This document shows positions 63,386 through 64,000 of a DNA stretch of 64,000 bases, one piece after another. The notes under the pieces were generated by a model. The model was not told the origin of the DNA. It was given only the letters and a program-made list of their open reading frames with translations, and searched no databases. A program made the position numbers and the translations under genes. Source of the stretch: JBHENC01 sp046262295 (lineage in GTDB: Bacteria > Acidobacteriota > Blastocatellia > Pyrinomonadales > Pyrinomonadaceae); assembly GCA_046262295.1 (NCBI GenBank), contig JBHENC010000009.1, forward strand, positions 87,238 to 151,237, in the 5' to 3' direction. Numbering within the stretch: position 1 is the stretch's first letter; each line of letters begins with the position of its first letter.

Positions 63386-64000
63386 CTACTCACTCTTCAG
63401 GACTTCGCTAATGAAAGTCTCCAGATCAGTGCCGTCGGATTGTAGCTTGAGTTTCTTCTCAGAGCCGAGCGGCTTAATCTTGGAGTCGTTTTGCACAAGG
63501 AATGCTCCCGACGAGCCAGCCATAAGGTGGTATGCTTTGAAAGGTGGACTCCATTCCATGAAAAGTACATAATCTTTGCCTGCCTTTAAGAACTCACTGC
63601 CCTTTAACTTTGCTGATACTCGATGCCCGTTGACAATTACCGTGCCGCCTGCACGCACAAATGTCAGAGGTGAAGTTAACGGTAATGGCGGCTGGTCGTT
63701 TGGTCTGAGAAATGTGGAAGAGGTGGTATCTTTCAGCACACGCCGAACATCTACTGTGTAGTAGGTGTTGATATGGTTGCCGTCTTCACTGAGAGACGTT
63801 TTCTCATCCGTGATGTGCCCAAGCACGATGGCCGTCGAATATTTGGCGAGCGATGATACGTCGCTAAATTCAGCGTTAGTCTCCAAGTTTGGCACGGGGA
63901 CTTCAACGTCGCGTTCCTCCCCGACTTCACGCAATGTTTTTAGCTTTGGCGGATGAACGTCATCTTGTTTGTTCGGGTTAAGCTCGCGCTGCGTCTTTAA
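63386..64000 (-). CDS. Protein of unknown function (5' end beyond window)
   Basis: The frame stays open to the window edge, so the gene is cut; 204 residues are seen. Beta-rich: STAIVLGHITDEKTSLSEDG, YYTVDVRRVLKDTT, PLTFVRAGGTVIVNGHRVS, KAGKDYVLFMEWS, AYHLMAGSSGAFLV. This is the pattern of small extracytoplasmic domains in Blastocatellia proteins of unknown role. It lies 59 bp upstream of the protease gene, same strand, so possibly co-transcribed. Confidence 0.6.
   Translation of the reverse strand, partial: LKTQRELNPNKQDDVHPPKLKTLREVGEERDVEVPVPNLETNAEFSDVSSLAKYSTAIVLGHITDEKTSLSEDGNHINTYYTVDVRRVLKDTTSSTFLRPNDQPPLPLTSPLTFVRAGGTVIVNGHRVSAKLKGSEFLKAGKDYVLFMEWSPPFKAYHLMAGSSGAFLVQNDSKIKPLGSEKKLKLQSDGTDLETFISEVLKSE

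Overview
The window looks like a 64-kb piece of an Acidobacteriota chromosome, most likely class Blastocatellia. This is an inference from gene content and style: short GFSLIELLIVVAIIGI pilins in tandem, regulators joining TPRs to AAA+ domains, HD-GYP and NtrC-type signalling, and a backbone near 60% G+C (positions 8101-8160 count 37/60 G+C). Nine Ns at 968-976 flanked by a 44-bp duplication show it is a scaffold from a draft or metagenome assembly. I recognised no rRNA, tRNA, CRISPR array or insertion sequence.

Region 1 (1-7440) is the most unusual part. A large exported Ig-like surface protein, cut by the window start, ends in a variable C-terminal tip and is followed by a small exported protein. 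Downstream, a ~350-400 bp piece of the conserved part of that gene (the end of a BIG2-like domain) recurs twice almost intact. Each time it is joined to a different ~250-residue tip and then to a different membrane-anchored partner gene. A fourth, decayed copy closes the array. This is the layout of displaced tip/immunity cassettes in polymorphic toxin systems, here on an Ig-like stalk. Two tips end in sequences resembling double-psi beta-barrel cell-wall domains (3D-like and RlpA-like). Tips and partners are visibly AT-richer than the backbone (6181-6240 counts 24/60 G+C).

Region 2 (7480-16400) is housekeeping: a biotin carboxyl carrier and biotin carboxylase, a zinc-ribbon membrane protein, a CDP-alcohol phosphatidyltransferase, a hemerythrin-like protein, GreA, an HD-GYP response regulator and a B12-binding radical SAM enzyme. 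Region 3 (16480-34050) is dominated by signalling and surface functions: an NtrC-type regulator with an apparently degenerate kinase, a CheY/RsbRD-like/hybrid-PAS kinase cluster, an ABC-2 exporter with a TPR protein, an O-antigen ligase-like protein, and tandem type IV pilins. The pilins carry matching sigma-54 promoter candidates next to a PilS/PilR-like pair.

Region 4 (34780-42810) holds two glycosidase-like genes (one fused to an RmlD-type reductase), a three-gene operon (membrane protein, ATP-grasp, flavoprotein) and an alpha/beta hydrolase. Region 5 (43980-58100) is a heavy-metal, probably copper, resistance island: outer-membrane factor, membrane-fusion protein, RND pump, DUF305 protein, then a MerR-type promoter driving a thioredoxin-like protein, MerR regulator, CopA ATPase and an anchored cupredoxin.

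Region 6 (58140-64000) contains a response regulator, two paralogous TPR/HTH regulators (one has lost its AAA+ domain), a divergent 71-residue secreted peptide sharing a palindromic control region, a secreted metzincin-type protease and a gene cut by the window end.
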